The position numbers and the translations under genes were made by a program. Under the pieces are notes generated by a model. That model had not been told where the DNA came from, did no database searches, and saw only the letters and a program-made list of their open reading frames with translations. Shown here piece by piece: positions 9,055-17,347 of a stretch of DNA of 61,117 nucleotides. This DNA comes from Pseudomonas sp. RIT-PI-q (GTDB taxonomy: Bacteria; Pseudomonadota; Gammaproteobacteria; Pseudomonadales; Pseudomonadaceae), in assembly GCF_001297125.1 (NCBI RefSeq), contig NZ_LHPC01000013.1:1-61117 (forward strand), written 5' to 3'. Every line of letters starts with the position of its first letter. Position 1 is the first letter of the stretch.

Positions 9055-9834
9055 ATGAACATCAAATGGCTGACCTTGCCGGCACTCGCGTTGCTGTGCT
9101 GCTCCACCGGCGCCAGCGCCAAGGAATGGAAAGAGTTGCGATTCGGCGTCAACCCCAGCTATCCGCCTTTTGAGTCCACCACCGCCGATGGCGGTGTGCA
9201 GGGCTTTGGCGTGGACCTGGGCAATGCGATCTGCGCCGAATTGAAGCTGACCTGCGTGTGGGTCAGCAATGACTTTGATGGGCTGATTCCGGGCCTCAAG
9301 GCCGGCAAGTTCGACGCCATCGAGTCCTCGATGACCGTCACCGAGACGCGCAAGAAACAGATCGATTTCACCGACCGTCTGTACGCCGGGCCGACCGCGA
9401 TTGTCACGCGCAAGGATTCCGGTTTGTTGCCCACCGCCGAGTCCCTGCGGGGCAAGACCATCGGCTATATGCAGGGCACGATTCAGGAAACCTACGCCAA
9501 GGCCAAACTGGGCCCGGGCGGGGTGAAGCTCAAGGCCTATCAGAATCAGGATCAGGTATACGCCGACCTGGTTTATGGGCGTCTCGATGCGTCGATCCAG
9601 GACAAACTGCAAGCGCAAATGAGCTTCCTGACCTCGCCGCAAGGCGCCGATTTCCAGAACAGCGAAGGCATCAGTGACCCGATGGTGCCGTCGGAAATCG
9701 CCATCGGTGTGCGCAAGGACAACGAAGAGCTCAAAGGCATGCTCAATGCCGCCATCAAGGCCCTGCATGACAAGGGCATCTACGCGCAGATCCAGCAGAA
9801 ACACTTCGGCGATCTGGACCTCTACAACAACTGA
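9055..9834 (+). CDS. Polar amino-acid ABC transporter, periplasmic binding protein (HisJ/AotJ-like)
   Basis: This 259-residue SBP_bac_3 family protein has a signal peptide (about residues 1-22, ending TGASA before KEWKELRFG). The ligand-binding core shows NPSYPPFE, GVDLGNAIC, NDFDGLIPGLKAGKFDAI and a typical TVTETRKKQIDFTD segment. Such proteins bind arginine, ornithine, lysine, histidine or citrulline. It opens a four-gene importer operon followed by an Lrp regulator and two basic-amino-acid enzymes (CtlX and an arginine succinyltransferase homologue). An arginine/ornithine/citrulline ligand is therefore the likely choice, inferred from context. Confidence 0.88.
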   Translation: MNIKWLTLPALALLCCSTGASAKEWKELRFGVNPSYPPFESTTADGGVQGFGVDLGNAICAELKLTCVWVSNDFDGLIPGLKAGKFDAIESSMTVTETRKKQIDFTDRLYAGPTAIVTRKDSGLLPTAESLRGKTIGYMQGTIQETYAKAKLGPGGVKLKAYQNQDQVYADLVYGRLDASIQDKLQAQMSFLTSPQGADFQNSEGISDPMVPSEIAIGVRKDNEELKGMLNAAIKALHDKGIYAQIQQKHFGDLDLYNN

Positions 9835-9887
9835 TCCTCGCGCCCCGGTCGCTGTGTCGCAGCGGCCGTACGGGCGCCTCAAGACAG

Positions 9888-10622
9888 GTGACTGGCGTGA
9901 ATTCCTTCCTGAATCTGATCGGGGTCGATCTTTCGGCCCTGCAAGGCTATGGCCCTTTGTTGCTGCACGGCACCTGGGTCACTCTCAAATTGTCGGCACT
10001 CTCGCTGCTGGTGAGCATGGCACTGGGGCTGCTCGGGGCGGCGGCGAAACTGTCGCCGCTGAAGCTGTTGAACTTGCCCGCGACCTTCTACACCACATTG
10101 ATTCGTGGCGTACCGGACCTGGTGCTGATGCTGCTGATTTTCTACAGCCTGCAAGGCTGGCTGAGCAGCCTGACCGAGGCGATGGGCTGGGCCTACATGG
10201 AAATCGATCCATTCGTGGCCGGCATCATCACCCTGGGCTTTATCTACGGCGCGTACTTCACCGAGACCTTTCGCGGGGCGATCCTCAGCGTGCCGCGCGG
10301 GCAGCAGGAAGCCGCCGCGTGTTTTGGCCTGAACCGCTGGCAGCGTTTTCGCTACGTGGTGTTCCCGCAGATGATGCGCTTTGCCTTGCCGAGCCTGGGC
10401 AACAACTGGCTGGTGTTGCTCAAGGCCACGGCGTTGGTGTCGATCATCGGTTTGTCGGACCTGGTCAAGGTCGCGCAGGAGGCCGGTAAAAGCACCTTCA
10501 ACATGCTCGACTTTCTGCTGCTGGCGGCGGCGCTGTACTTGCTGATTACCAGCGCGTCGAACTACGTCTTGCGCGTGCTGGAGCGGCGCTACAACCAGGG
10601 TGTGCGGGGGATGGCGCGATGA
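9888..10622 (+). CDS. Amino-acid ABC transporter permease (HisQ-like)
   Basis: This 244-residue inner-membrane permease has about five hydrophobic segments. It carries the EAA-type loop near residue 135 (GAILSVPRGQQEAAACFGLN), which contacts the ATPase. Possible starts are GTG 9888 and GTG 9897; neither has a strong ribosome-binding site. The gene overlaps the next permease by 4 nt (ATGA), so the two form a heterodimeric channel as in HisQM/AotQM. Confidence 0.9.
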   Translation: MTGVNSFLNLIGVDLSALQGYGPLLLHGTWVTLKLSALSLLVSMALGLLGAAAKLSPLKLLNLPATFYTTLIRGVPDLVLMLLIFYSLQGWLSSLTEAMGWAYMEIDPFVAGIITLGFIYGAYFTETFRGAILSVPRGQQEAAACFGLNRWQRFRYVVFPQMMRFALPSLGNNWLVLLKATALVSIIGLSDLVKVAQEAGKSTFNMLDFLLLAAALYLLITSASNYVLRVLERRYNQGVRGMAR

Positions 10623-11329
10623 TCGAGTTGATTGCCGAATACTGGAAACCCTTTCTGTTCACCGATGGCGATACCCTGACCGGTCTGGCCATGACCTTGT
10701 GGCTGCTGGTGGCGAGCATCGTCATGGGGTTTTTCCTGTCGCTGCCCCTGGCGATCCTGCGGGTGTCGCGCTGGGGATTGCTGCGCTGGCCGGTTCAGTT
10801 GTTTACCTACGTGTTTCGCGGCACGCCGCTGTATATCCAGTTGCTGATTTGCTACAGCGGGATCTACGGCATCGCCGTCGTGCGGTCGCAACCGCTGCTC
10901 GAAGCGTTTTTTCGTGACGCGATGAATTGCACTTTGCTGGCGTTCACGCTCAATACCTGCGCCTACACCGTGGAAATTTTCGCCGGGGCGATTCGCAGCA
11001 TTCCCTACGGTGAAATCGAAGCGGCCCACGCCTATGGTCTGAGCGGCTGGCGCTTGTACTGGCGGCTGATTCTGCCTTCGGCGTTGCGCCGGGCGCTGCC
11101 GTATTACAGCAACGAAGTGATCCTGATGTTGCATGCGACGTCGGTGGCGTTCACCGCGACCATTCCCGACATCCTCAAAATCGCTCGGGACGCCAACGCC
11201 GCAACCTTCATGACTTTTCAGGCCTTCGGCATCGCCGGTCTGCTGTACCTCGCCTTGTCGTTCGGCCTGGTCGGCGGCTTCCGGCTGGCGGAGAAGCGCT
11301 GGCTGAGTTTCCTCGGTCCGACTCACTGA
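10619..11329 (+). CDS. Amino-acid ABC transporter permease (HisM-like)
   Basis: This 236-residue integral membrane protein has the motif GTPLYIQLLICYSG near residue 70 and the EAA loop GAIRSIPYGEIEAAHAYGLS near 125. It is translationally coupled to the preceding permease through an ATGA overlap. It should form the membrane channel with that protein and be driven by the ATPase encoded 63 nt downstream. Confidence 0.9.
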   Translation: MIELIAEYWKPFLFTDGDTLTGLAMTLWLLVASIVMGFFLSLPLAILRVSRWGLLRWPVQLFTYVFRGTPLYIQLLICYSGIYGIAVVRSQPLLEAFFRDAMNCTLLAFTLNTCAYTVEIFAGAIRSIPYGEIEAAHAYGLSGWRLYWRLILPSALRRALPYYSNEVILMLHATSVAFTATIPDILKIARDANAATFMTFQAFGIAGLLYLALSFGLVGGFRLAEKRWLSFLGPTH

Positions 11330-11392
11330 TTTTTTCTCTCCAGAACAGAGCAGGGCAGCGTCGCGACCGGCGCTGCTGCAGGAGTTTTTTGC

Positions 11393-12154
11393 ATGTACAA
11401 ACTCACGGTTGAAAATCTGTATAAACGTTTTGGTGACAATGAAGTGCTCAAGGGCGTCTCGTTGAACGCACGGGCGGGCGATGTGGTGAGCATGATCGGC
11501 GCCAGCGGCTCGGGTAAAAGCACCATGCTGCGCTGCATCAACTTCCTGGAGCGGGCGGACGAAGGCGCCATCGCCCTGGACGGCGAGCGCGTTCTCACGC
11601 GTCAGGGCGTCGGGGGCATGCGCGTTGCCAACCCGAAGCAGTTGCAGCGCTTGCGCACACGCCTGGCGATGGTGTTCCAGCATTTCAATTTGTGGAGTCA
11701 CCTGACGGTACTGGAGAACATCGTGCTGGCACCGTGTCGGGTGTTGGGCGTGAGCCGCAAGGTTGCCGAAGAAAGTGCGCGGGCCTATCTGGACAAGGTC
11801 GGATTGCCACAACGCGTGGCCGACCAATACCCGGCGTTTCTGTCCGGTGGCCAGCAACAACGGGTGGCGATTGCCCGGGCGCTGGCGGTGGAGCCGGACA
11901 TTCTGTTGTTCGATGAGCCGACCTCGGCACTCGACCCGGAATTGGTCGGTGAAGTATTGAAAGTGATTCAGGCGCTGGCCGAAGAAGGCCGGACCATGTT
12001 GATGGTGACTCATGAAATGGGTTTTGCCCGGCAGGTCTCCAGCCAGGTGTTGTTCTTGCATCAGGGACGAGTCGAGGAGCAGGGTGATGCAACGATCCTC
12101 GATGCGCCAAACAGTGAACGTTTACAGCAATTTCTATCGGGTCGTTTGAAGTGA
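11393..12154 (+). CDS. Amino-acid ABC transporter ATP-binding protein (HisP-like)
   Basis: This 253-residue ABC ATPase shows Walker A GASGSGKST near residue 38, Q-loop VFQHFNLWSHLTV near 92, signature [15 protein letters not shown] near 150 and Walker [14 protein letters not shown] near 172. A strong AGGAG ribosome-binding site precedes the ATG. It energises uptake through the two permeases upstream. The Lrp-type regulator gene starts 12 nt after its stop codon. Confidence 0.93.
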   Translation: MYKLTVENLYKRFGDNEVLKGVSLNARAGDVVSMIGASGSGKSTMLRCINFLERADEGAIALDGERVLTRQGVGGMRVANPKQLQRLRTRLAMVFQHFNLWSHLTVLENIVLAPCRVLGVSRKVAEESARAYLDKVGLPQRVADQYPAFLSGGQQQRVAIARALAVEPDILLFDEPTSALDPELVGEVLKVIQALAEEGRTMLMVTHEMGFARQVSSQVLFLHQGRVEEQGDATILDAPNSERLQQFLSGRLK

Positions 12155-12166
12155 GGCAAGACGTAC

Positions 12167-12646
12167 ATGGCGGACATCCGCGATCTGTCGATCGTGCTTG
12201 ATCGTATCGATCAGGCAATCATCGAAGTGCTGCGCCACGAAGGGCGCATCACTTATCAAAAGCTGTCCGAGCGCGTGCACTTGACGCCCAGGCCATGCCT
12301 GGAACGGGTGCGCAAGCTCGAACAGCTCGGGGTCATTCGCGGGTATGGGGCGATTCTCGATGAGAAGAAGCTCACACCAGGCTTGTCGTTGCTGGTGTTG
12401 GTTGCGCTGTCGAACCAGAGTGGGCGGGCAGCGCAAAAAGCCTTCGAGGCCAAGGTCCGCGCCTGTCCGCAGGTGCTGGAATGCCGTTTGATCAGCGGTG
12501 CGTTCGACTACAGCCTGCGCATGCGCTGCAGGGATATGGAGCATTACCGGGTGCTGACCGAAGTCTGGTTCGACGACCCGGATTTGCACATCGACAAGCT
12601 GGTCAGCCATCCGGAATTGGCGATGGTCAAGACCACGATGGAGTAA
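12167..12646 (+). CDS. Lrp/AsnC-family transcriptional regulator
   Basis: This 159-residue protein has an N-terminal winged helix-turn-helix (LDRIDQAIIEVLRHEGRITY and onward) and a C-terminal RAM effector-binding domain (GLSLLVLVALS... CRLISGAFDYSLRMR). It is cotranscribed with the ABC importer, 12 nt away. It probably senses the imported amino acid and controls this operon and perhaps the downstream ctlX-like pair. A long BIME separates it from the ctlX-like gene. Confidence 0.9.
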   Translation: MADIRDLSIVLDRIDQAIIEVLRHEGRITYQKLSERVHLTPRPCLERVRKLEQLGVIRGYGAILDEKKLTPGLSLLVLVALSNQSGRAAQKAFEAKVRACPQVLECRLISGAFDYSLRMRCRDMEHYRVLTEVWFDDPDLHIDKLVSHPELAMVKTTME

Positions 12647-12655
12647 CGCCGCAAC

Positions 12656-12832
12656 CCTGTAGCAGCTGCCGAGCCTGCGAGGCTGCGTTCGGCGGCGAAG
12701 CCGTCGTAAAACCTGATGACGCGGTCTACCTGAATCACCGCGTTTGCTGATTTTACGACTGCTGCGCAGCCGAACGCAGCCTCGCAGCCTCGCAGGCTCG
12801 GCAGCTGCTACAGGTTCGGCAGCTGCTACAGG
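12656..12832. repeat. Large BIME of the GTAGCAGCTG-CGAGCCTGCGAGGC family
   Basis: Two opposed arms (GTAGCAGCTGCCGAGCCTGC and its near complement) flank a central region containing CGGCGAAGCCGTCGTAAAA and TTTTACGACTGCTGCGCAGC. The right arm is partly duplicated, with GGCAGCTGCTACAGG occurring twice. It fills half of the 339-nt gap between the Lrp gene and the ctlX-like gene. The remaining 150 bases show no gene. Confidence 0.9.
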
Positions 12833-12985
12833 CTCGGTGTTTACACGGAAAGTTGCCTCGCCGAATCGGCTGAACGATCCACCATCTTCAGCCGTTTCCA
12901 TCACCACAAACCCCCGTATCAACCGGGTTTTCCAGCCTCCGAAACAGACAATGAGCCTCTCTCAACCCTCATTGAATCTGTGCCC

Positions 12986-13921
12986 ATGCAAACCACCAAT
13001 ACCGTTTTGATGATTCGCCCGACACGTTTCTCCTTCAATCAGGACACGGCGGCGAACAACCGTTTCCAACAGCCGGCCGCCGTGTCCGAAGACGTGCAGC
13101 TCAAGGCCTTGCAAGAGTTCGATGGCTACGTCGCCGCGCTGCGCAGCCATGGCGTCGAAGTCCGGGTGCATAACGATAGTGACGCGCCGCATACCCCGGA
13201 CTCGATCTTCCCCAACAACTGGTGGAGCAGCCATCCCGACGGCACATTGGTGCTGTACCCGATGCAAGGCCACAACCGACGTCTGGAGCGGGACAAGGGC
13301 GTGCTCGACTGGCTGCGTGACGAGTACCGGGTCGAGCAGTTGCTGGATCTGTCCAGTCTCGAACAGCAGGAAGTATTCCTGGAGGGCACCGGCAGCATGG
13401 TGCTGGATCGGCAGCAGCGTATTTGCTACGCCGGCTATTCCACCCGTACCCACGCCCGCGCGCTGGATCAAGTGGTCAATCATCTCGGTTACGAGCTGTG
13501 CGCGTTCAACGCGGTAGACCGCCAGGGCGTCGCGATTTACCACACCAACGTGATGATGAGCGTCGGCACCCACCTGGCCGTGGCGTGCCTGGCGTCGGTC
13601 ACAGAGCCCGGCGAACGTCTGGCCCTGCGTTCGCGGCTCGAGGGCAGCGGCAAGCAGGTGATCGTCCTGAACTGGGCGCAGCTGGAATCCTTCGCCGGCA
13701 ACATGCTGGAAGTTCACAACGCCGCGGGCGAGCCGCTGCTGGTGATGTCGCGCACGGCGTGGCAGTCGCTGGAGGCCGACCAACGTCGTTTGATCGAAGC
13801 CCACACCACGCCGCTGCCGGTCAACATCGACACCATCGAACGCATCGGCGGCGGCAGCGCACGCTGCATGTTGGCCGAGGTGTTTCTGCCCAAACACCAG
13901 ACTCCCAGGGAGCAAGTGTGA
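12986..13921 (+). CDS. ctlX: CtlX-type citrulline/arginine hydrolase (guanidino-group modifying family)
   Basis: This protein of about 311 residues belongs to the arginine-deiminase-related amidinotransferase-fold family, which acts on guanidino or ureido groups by a Cys-His-Glu/Asp mechanism. Visible active-site segments are PDSIFPNNWW near residue 70, LEGTGSMVLD near 130, YHTNVMMSVG near 185 and the C-terminal GGGSARCMLAEVFLP with the predicted nucleophilic Cys near residue 298. CtlX members hydrolyse citrulline to ornithine. Start ATG 12986 is preferred; GTG 12980 is in frame and equally possible. Its stop overlaps the succinyltransferase start (TGATG), so the two are coupled. Confidence 0.8.
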   Translation: MQTTNTVLMIRPTRFSFNQDTAANNRFQQPAAVSEDVQLKALQEFDGYVAALRSHGVEVRVHNDSDAPHTPDSIFPNNWWSSHPDGTLVLYPMQGHNRRLERDKGVLDWLRDEYRVEQLLDLSSLEQQEVFLEGTGSMVLDRQQRICYAGYSTRTHARALDQVVNHLGYELCAFNAVDRQGVAIYHTNVMMSVGTHLAVACLASVTEPGERLALRSRLEGSGKQVIVLNWAQLESFAGNMLEVHNAAGEPLLVMSRTAWQSLEADQRRLIEAHTTPLPVNIDTIERIGGGSARCMLAEVFLPKHQTPREQV

Positions 13922-14955
13922 TGATCGTCCGTCCCGCCACACCCGCAGATCTGCCGGCCCTGCTGGCCCTCGCCCATAGCGCTGGAACCGGTTTGACCAC
14001 CTTGCCCGCCGATGCGTCGCGCTTGCGTCAGCGTCTGGAGTGGGCCGCGAAAACCTTCGCCGGCGAGGCGCAACGCGCTGATGCCGACTACCTGTTTGTG
14101 CTGGAGAACGACCAGCAGGAAGCGATCGGTATTTGCGCACTGGCCGGCGCGGTCGGCTTGCGTGAGCCCTGGTACAACTATCGGCTGGGGCTGTTTGTCG
14201 CGGCATCGAAAAACCTCGGGATCAATCAGCAATTGCCGACGTTGTTCCTTGGCAACGACATGACCGGCCATTCGGAGCTGTGCTCGCTGTTCCTGCATGC
14301 CGATCACCGCAGCGGCCTGAACGGCCGCTTGTTGTCGAAAGCGCGGTTCCTGTTTCTGGCAGAGTTTCGCGAGCAATTTGGTGACAAGGTGATTGCCGAG
14401 ATGCGCGGCTACTCGGACGAAGAGGGTGTTTCACCGTTTTGGGAGGGCCTGGGGCGACACTTCTTCAAGATGGATTTTGCCGATGCCGATTACCTGACGG
14501 GCCTGGGCAACAAGACCTTCATCGCGGAGCTGATGCCGAAGTTTCCGCTGCCGACCTGCCTGTTGCCGGAAGCGGCGCGAACGGTCATCGGTCGGGTTCA
14601 CCCCAACACCGAACCGGCACTGGGCATGCTCAAGGCTGAAGGATTCGAACACCGGGATTACATCGATATCTTCGATGGCGGGCCATTGATTGAATGCGCC
14701 ACCGGGGATATCCGTGCGGTGCGTGACAGCCAGGTGCTGCAACTGAGTATCGGCACGCCGGGGGAACAGGCGGCGACTTACCTGATTCATAACCGCCAGT
14801 TTGCCGAGTGCCGAATTACCGCGGCCCCGGCGCGGATGGCGGCCGGGACGCTGATTGTCGATGCGCAGACTGCGAAAACGTTGGGATTGAGTGCAGGCGC
14901 GTCGGTGCGCGCGGTGAGCCTGGCGGTGCCAGCCCGGCAACAGTCCGCCGCTTGA
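13921..14955 (+). CDS. Arginine/ornithine N-succinyltransferase (AstA/AruF-AruG family)
   Basis: This 344-residue acyltransferase has the hallmarks of the AST-pathway first enzyme: MIVRPATPADLPALLALA at the start, GNDMTGHSELCSLFLHADHR near residue 115, GVSPFWEGLGRHFFKMDF near 165, and LGMLKAEGFEHRDYIDIFDGGP near 235. The family succinylates arginine or ornithine with succinyl-CoA. Translational coupling to ctlX suggests that the ornithine made from citrulline is the substrate. This is a lone copy away from the rest of an ast/aru cluster. Whether it works alone or with another subunit cannot be told here. Confidence 0.87.
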   Translation: MIVRPATPADLPALLALAHSAGTGLTTLPADASRLRQRLEWAAKTFAGEAQRADADYLFVLENDQQEAIGICALAGAVGLREPWYNYRLGLFVAASKNLGINQQLPTLFLGNDMTGHSELCSLFLHADHRSGLNGRLLSKARFLFLAEFREQFGDKVIAEMRGYSDEEGVSPFWEGLGRHFFKMDFADADYLTGLGNKTFIAELMPKFPLPTCLLPEAARTVIGRVHPNTEPALGMLKAEGFEHRDYIDIFDGGPLIECATGDIRAVRDSQVLQLSIGTPGEQAATYLIHNRQFAECRITAAPARMAAGTLIVDAQTAKTLGLSAGASVRAVSLAVPARQQSAA

Positions 14956-14969
14956 CCAATCCAACCCAA

Positions 14970-15120
14970 CCTGTAGCAGCTGTCGAGCCTGCGAGGCTGC
15001 GTTCGGCGGCGAAGCCGTCGTAAATTTATACAATGCGGTGTATCAGACAAATCGCATACACCGGATTTGCGAGGACTGCGTCCTCGAACGCAGCCTCGCA
15101 GGCTCGACAGCTGCTACAGG
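14970..15120. repeat. BIME between convergent genes
   Basis: Opposed arms beginning CTGTAGCAGCTGTCGAGCCT and ending in the complementary AGGCTCGACAGCTGCTACAG flank about 90 bases. It occupies the gap between the succinyltransferase gene and the converging HPP-family gene. It belongs to the same family as the copies at 12656, 42793 and 46621. Confidence 0.9.
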
Positions 15121-15149
15121 TGACAAGGTTAAAAGGTGCGTGGGCGCTG

Positions 15150-15857
15150 TCAGGTTCTGCTGCTGAGCACTTCGCTGATGCTGCGCCGTTTGGCATGCAG
15201 TTCGCTGATGTGGATCAGTTGTTCCAGGTCTTCGGGCGTGACATCGAAGAACGCTTCCATGTCCGCCAACGCCAGTTTCAGGTCTTGGGCGGTGATCGCC
15301 TGGCTGTCGACCGGAGGATGATCAGCGGGCACCACGGCAACCGGATCGCTGGCGCGTTTGGGGTAACGAATGCGCGTCAGGTTATTGAACACCAGGGCGC
15401 TGAACAGCATGGTTGCCGCACTGAGCATCACCGGGCCGAGGGCTTTCCAGTCCATGGCAATGGTCGCCGGGTCGGCCAACACTAACAGCAGCGCCAACGC
15501 CCCGGCTGGCGGGTGCAGGCAACGCAGCCAGCACATCAGAATCAGCGCCATGCCAGCCGCCAGGCATGCGCTGCCCAAAGTCCGCCCAAGCACGTGAGCC
15601 ACCAGCAGCGAAACCACCCCGGCGCAGAGGTAGCCGCCCAGAATCGACCACGGCTGGGCGAGGGCGCCGGAGGACACGGCGAACAGCAGCACCGCCGAAG
15701 CACCCAATGGGCCGATCAGGTGTTGGGCCACTTCCATACCGAAAACCTGAGCGCACAGCCAGACGCTGAACAGCGTGCCCAGGGACATACCGATGGCCGC
15801 GCGGCTCCATTCCGAGGGGCGGGTGTTGATGGCGGCGGGTAACCAGCGAGCGAGCAT
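15150..15857 (-). CDS. HPP-family integral membrane protein
   Basis: This 235-residue protein has four predicted membrane helices and the family signature HLIGPLGASAVLLFAV near residue 45, with later HPPAGALALLLV near 110. HPP domains are found in proteins implicated in nitrite transport in cyanobacteria and plants; the role in Pseudomonas is unclear. The last 70 residues are soluble (LALADMEAFFDVTPEDLEQL). No full CBS domains, which some HPP proteins carry, are present. The start ATG 15857 has a poor ribosome-binding site. It is probably monocistronic. Confidence 0.8.
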   Translation of the reverse strand: MLARWLPAAINTRPSEWSRAAIGMSLGTLFSVWLCAQVFGMEVAQHLIGPLGASAVLLFAVSSGALAQPWSILGGYLCAGVVSLLVAHVLGRTLGSACLAAGMALILMCWLRCLHPPAGALALLLVLADPATIAMDWKALGPVMLSAATMLFSALVFNNLTRIRYPKRASDPVAVVPADHPPVDSQAITAQDLKLALADMEAFFDVTPEDLEQLIHISELHAKRRSISEVLSSRT

Positions 15858-15892
15858 GATAAAAATCGATCCGTTAATAAAAAAACCCAGGC

Positions 15893-15927
15893 AAAAAAAG
15901 GGCTTGCCGGGGATACCCAGAAAGCCC
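15893..15927 (-). terminator. Rho-independent terminator for the minus-strand catabolic operon
   Basis: Read on the minus strand, GGGCTTTCTGGGTATCCCCG continues to GCAAGCCC and seven T residues. The outer stem GGGCTT/AAGCCC, an inner CTGGG/CCC(C)GG pairing and the T-tract make a strong intrinsic terminator. It lies about 93 nt past the stop codon of the MFS gene and upstream of the HPP gene. Confidence 0.8.
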
Positions 15928-16019
15928 TTGAAGGTGTTCCAACTATTGGGGGAGGAACGAGCACAGTGTGCCGTTCATTCCAGACGCTGACTAATTCATA
16001 TTAATGCAGCTTTAGTGCA

Positions 16020-17198
16020 TTAATTTTGCTGTAAGGCCACCCGCCGGCCGCTCATGAAACACAGGAATCCCCCCATCGCGGTCAGCGCGCTCAAGGCATA
16101 AAACATGGTCGGCGCCGGCGTATGCATCAGCAGGAAACCGCAAATCACCGGGCTCAGGGCACCGCCGAGGGCGGCGAGGTTCTGCGCGCCGTAGTAGCTG
16201 CCGCGCAGTTCCTCCGGAGCCAGGGTGTCGACGAAGAGAAATTCGGCGGGGTAGATGATCATTTCACCGAGGGTGAAGATGAACATCGCCACGCACCAGC
16301 TCACCAGGCTGTCGGCCAGACTGAACCCGATCAACCCGACGATGAACAGGCTGGTGCCGCCGGCAATCCAGTAGCGCAATTGCTCGCGCTTGAGAAAACG
16401 GCCGATCTGGTATTGCAGCAGGATCACGCTGATGGCGTTGCAGGCGAGCAGGGCGGCCATGGTTTCCAGGGCACGCTTGGAGTCGTGGGTCACCAGCAGG
16501 TATTGCGACAGGTACAGGGTGAAGCGCCCATGAACCACGGTGCTGAGCAAACAGCCGCAGGTGAACATGATCAGGGTGCGGTCGTTCTTCAGGGTCACCA
16601 GGGTCTTGAGGAAACTGGCCGGCTGGCCGATCACGGGCGTCTGGGCCGAGTCCTTGGGGATCCCGATCATCAGGAAGATGCTGAAAAACGCGATGCCGCC
16701 GGCAATCAGGAACGGTGCAATCGGGTACACACCGGCAATCACCACCCCGAGCATCGGCCCGGTGGCGTAGCCGATGTTGGTCAGGGTGTAGCGCAGGGAA
16801 AATGCCTTGGCGCGCTGGCCCATGGGCAGGTTTTCGCTGAGGATCGCCTTCGAACCAATCAGGAATAATGCCGAGGCGGTTTCAGTGATCACCAGGGTCG
16901 CGGTGGTCAGGTAGAGGTTCTCGGCGAAGGTCAGCAATACGAAGCCGATGGCGCTGGAGAGCATGGCGAGGATCAGCAGCCGGCGCTTTTCCAGGCGGTC
17001 GATGATGTAGCCGCCGTAAAGGGCGAGCAGGGTGGCGATGAACACCGCGATGCCCAGCAACAGGCCAACATCCTGTTGGTTGAGGCCGAGTTTATTGCTC
17101 AGGAACAGCGTGAGCAACGGGCTGGTGATGGCGCGGCTGACGACGATGGTCAGCGAAACAATCATCAAGCGGCGGATAACGAGCGAGTAAGTGGCCAC
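16020..17198 (-). CDS. MFS transporter
   Basis: This 392-residue major facilitator has about 12 hydrophobic segments and the cytoplasmic loop motif GGYIIDRLEKRRLL near residue 62. It resembles drug/proton or small-molecule efflux members such as MdtH/YfcJ-like proteins. The start codon is GTG (17198), with AAGGAC about 15 nt upstream. It is the last gene of the minus-strand cluster headed by the argininosuccinate-lyase-like gene, from which it is separated by a REP pair. It may export a product or analogue of the pathway, or simply be a neighbour; the substrate is unknown. Confidence 0.85.
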   Translation of the reverse strand: MATYSLVIRRLMIVSLTIVVSRAITSPLLTLFLSNKLGLNQQDVGLLLGIAVFIATLLALYGGYIIDRLEKRRLLILAMLSSAIGFVLLTFAENLYLTTATLVITETASALFLIGSKAILSENLPMGQRAKAFSLRYTLTNIGYATGPMLGVVIAGVYPIAPFLIAGGIAFFSIFLMIGIPKDSAQTPVIGQPASFLKTLVTLKNDRTLIMFTCGCLLSTVVHGRFTLYLSQYLLVTHDSKRALETMAALLACNAISVILLQYQIGRFLKREQLRYWIAGGTSLFIVGLIGFSLADSLVSWCVAMFIFTLGEMIIYPAEFLFVDTLAPEELRGSYYGAQNLAALGGALSPVICGFLLMHTPAPTMFYALSALTAMGGFLCFMSGRRVALQQN

Positions 17199-17255
17199 GG
17201 TGGGGCAAATGTCCTTATTTAGGTTCTATGGTGTTCGCCGGTGTACCGAGTTGCG

Positions 17256-17330
17256 GCCATCGCGGGCAAGCCCGCTCCCACAAAAGCGCCGCGTTCCCTG
17301 GGGGAGCGGGCGTGCCCGCGATGAGGCCGG
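17256..17330. repeat. REP pair
   Basis: An inverted copy (CGCGGGCAAGCCCGCTCCCA) is followed by a direct copy with one base change (GGGAGCGGGCGTGCCCGC). It lies between the MmgE/PrpD and MFS genes and may attenuate transcription into the MFS gene. Confidence 0.88.
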
Positions 17331-17347
17331 AACAGGCAATGCAAAAC

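Noticed and set aside
10589..12061. 490-codon open frame opposite the ABC permease and ATPase
   Set aside because: It is antisense to conserved ABC genes and has no family signature.
12656..12832. CRISPR-like or riboswitch-like array
   Set aside because: The units are inverted BIME arms with partial duplication, not regularly spaced direct repeats, and no cas gene or known aptamer pattern is present.
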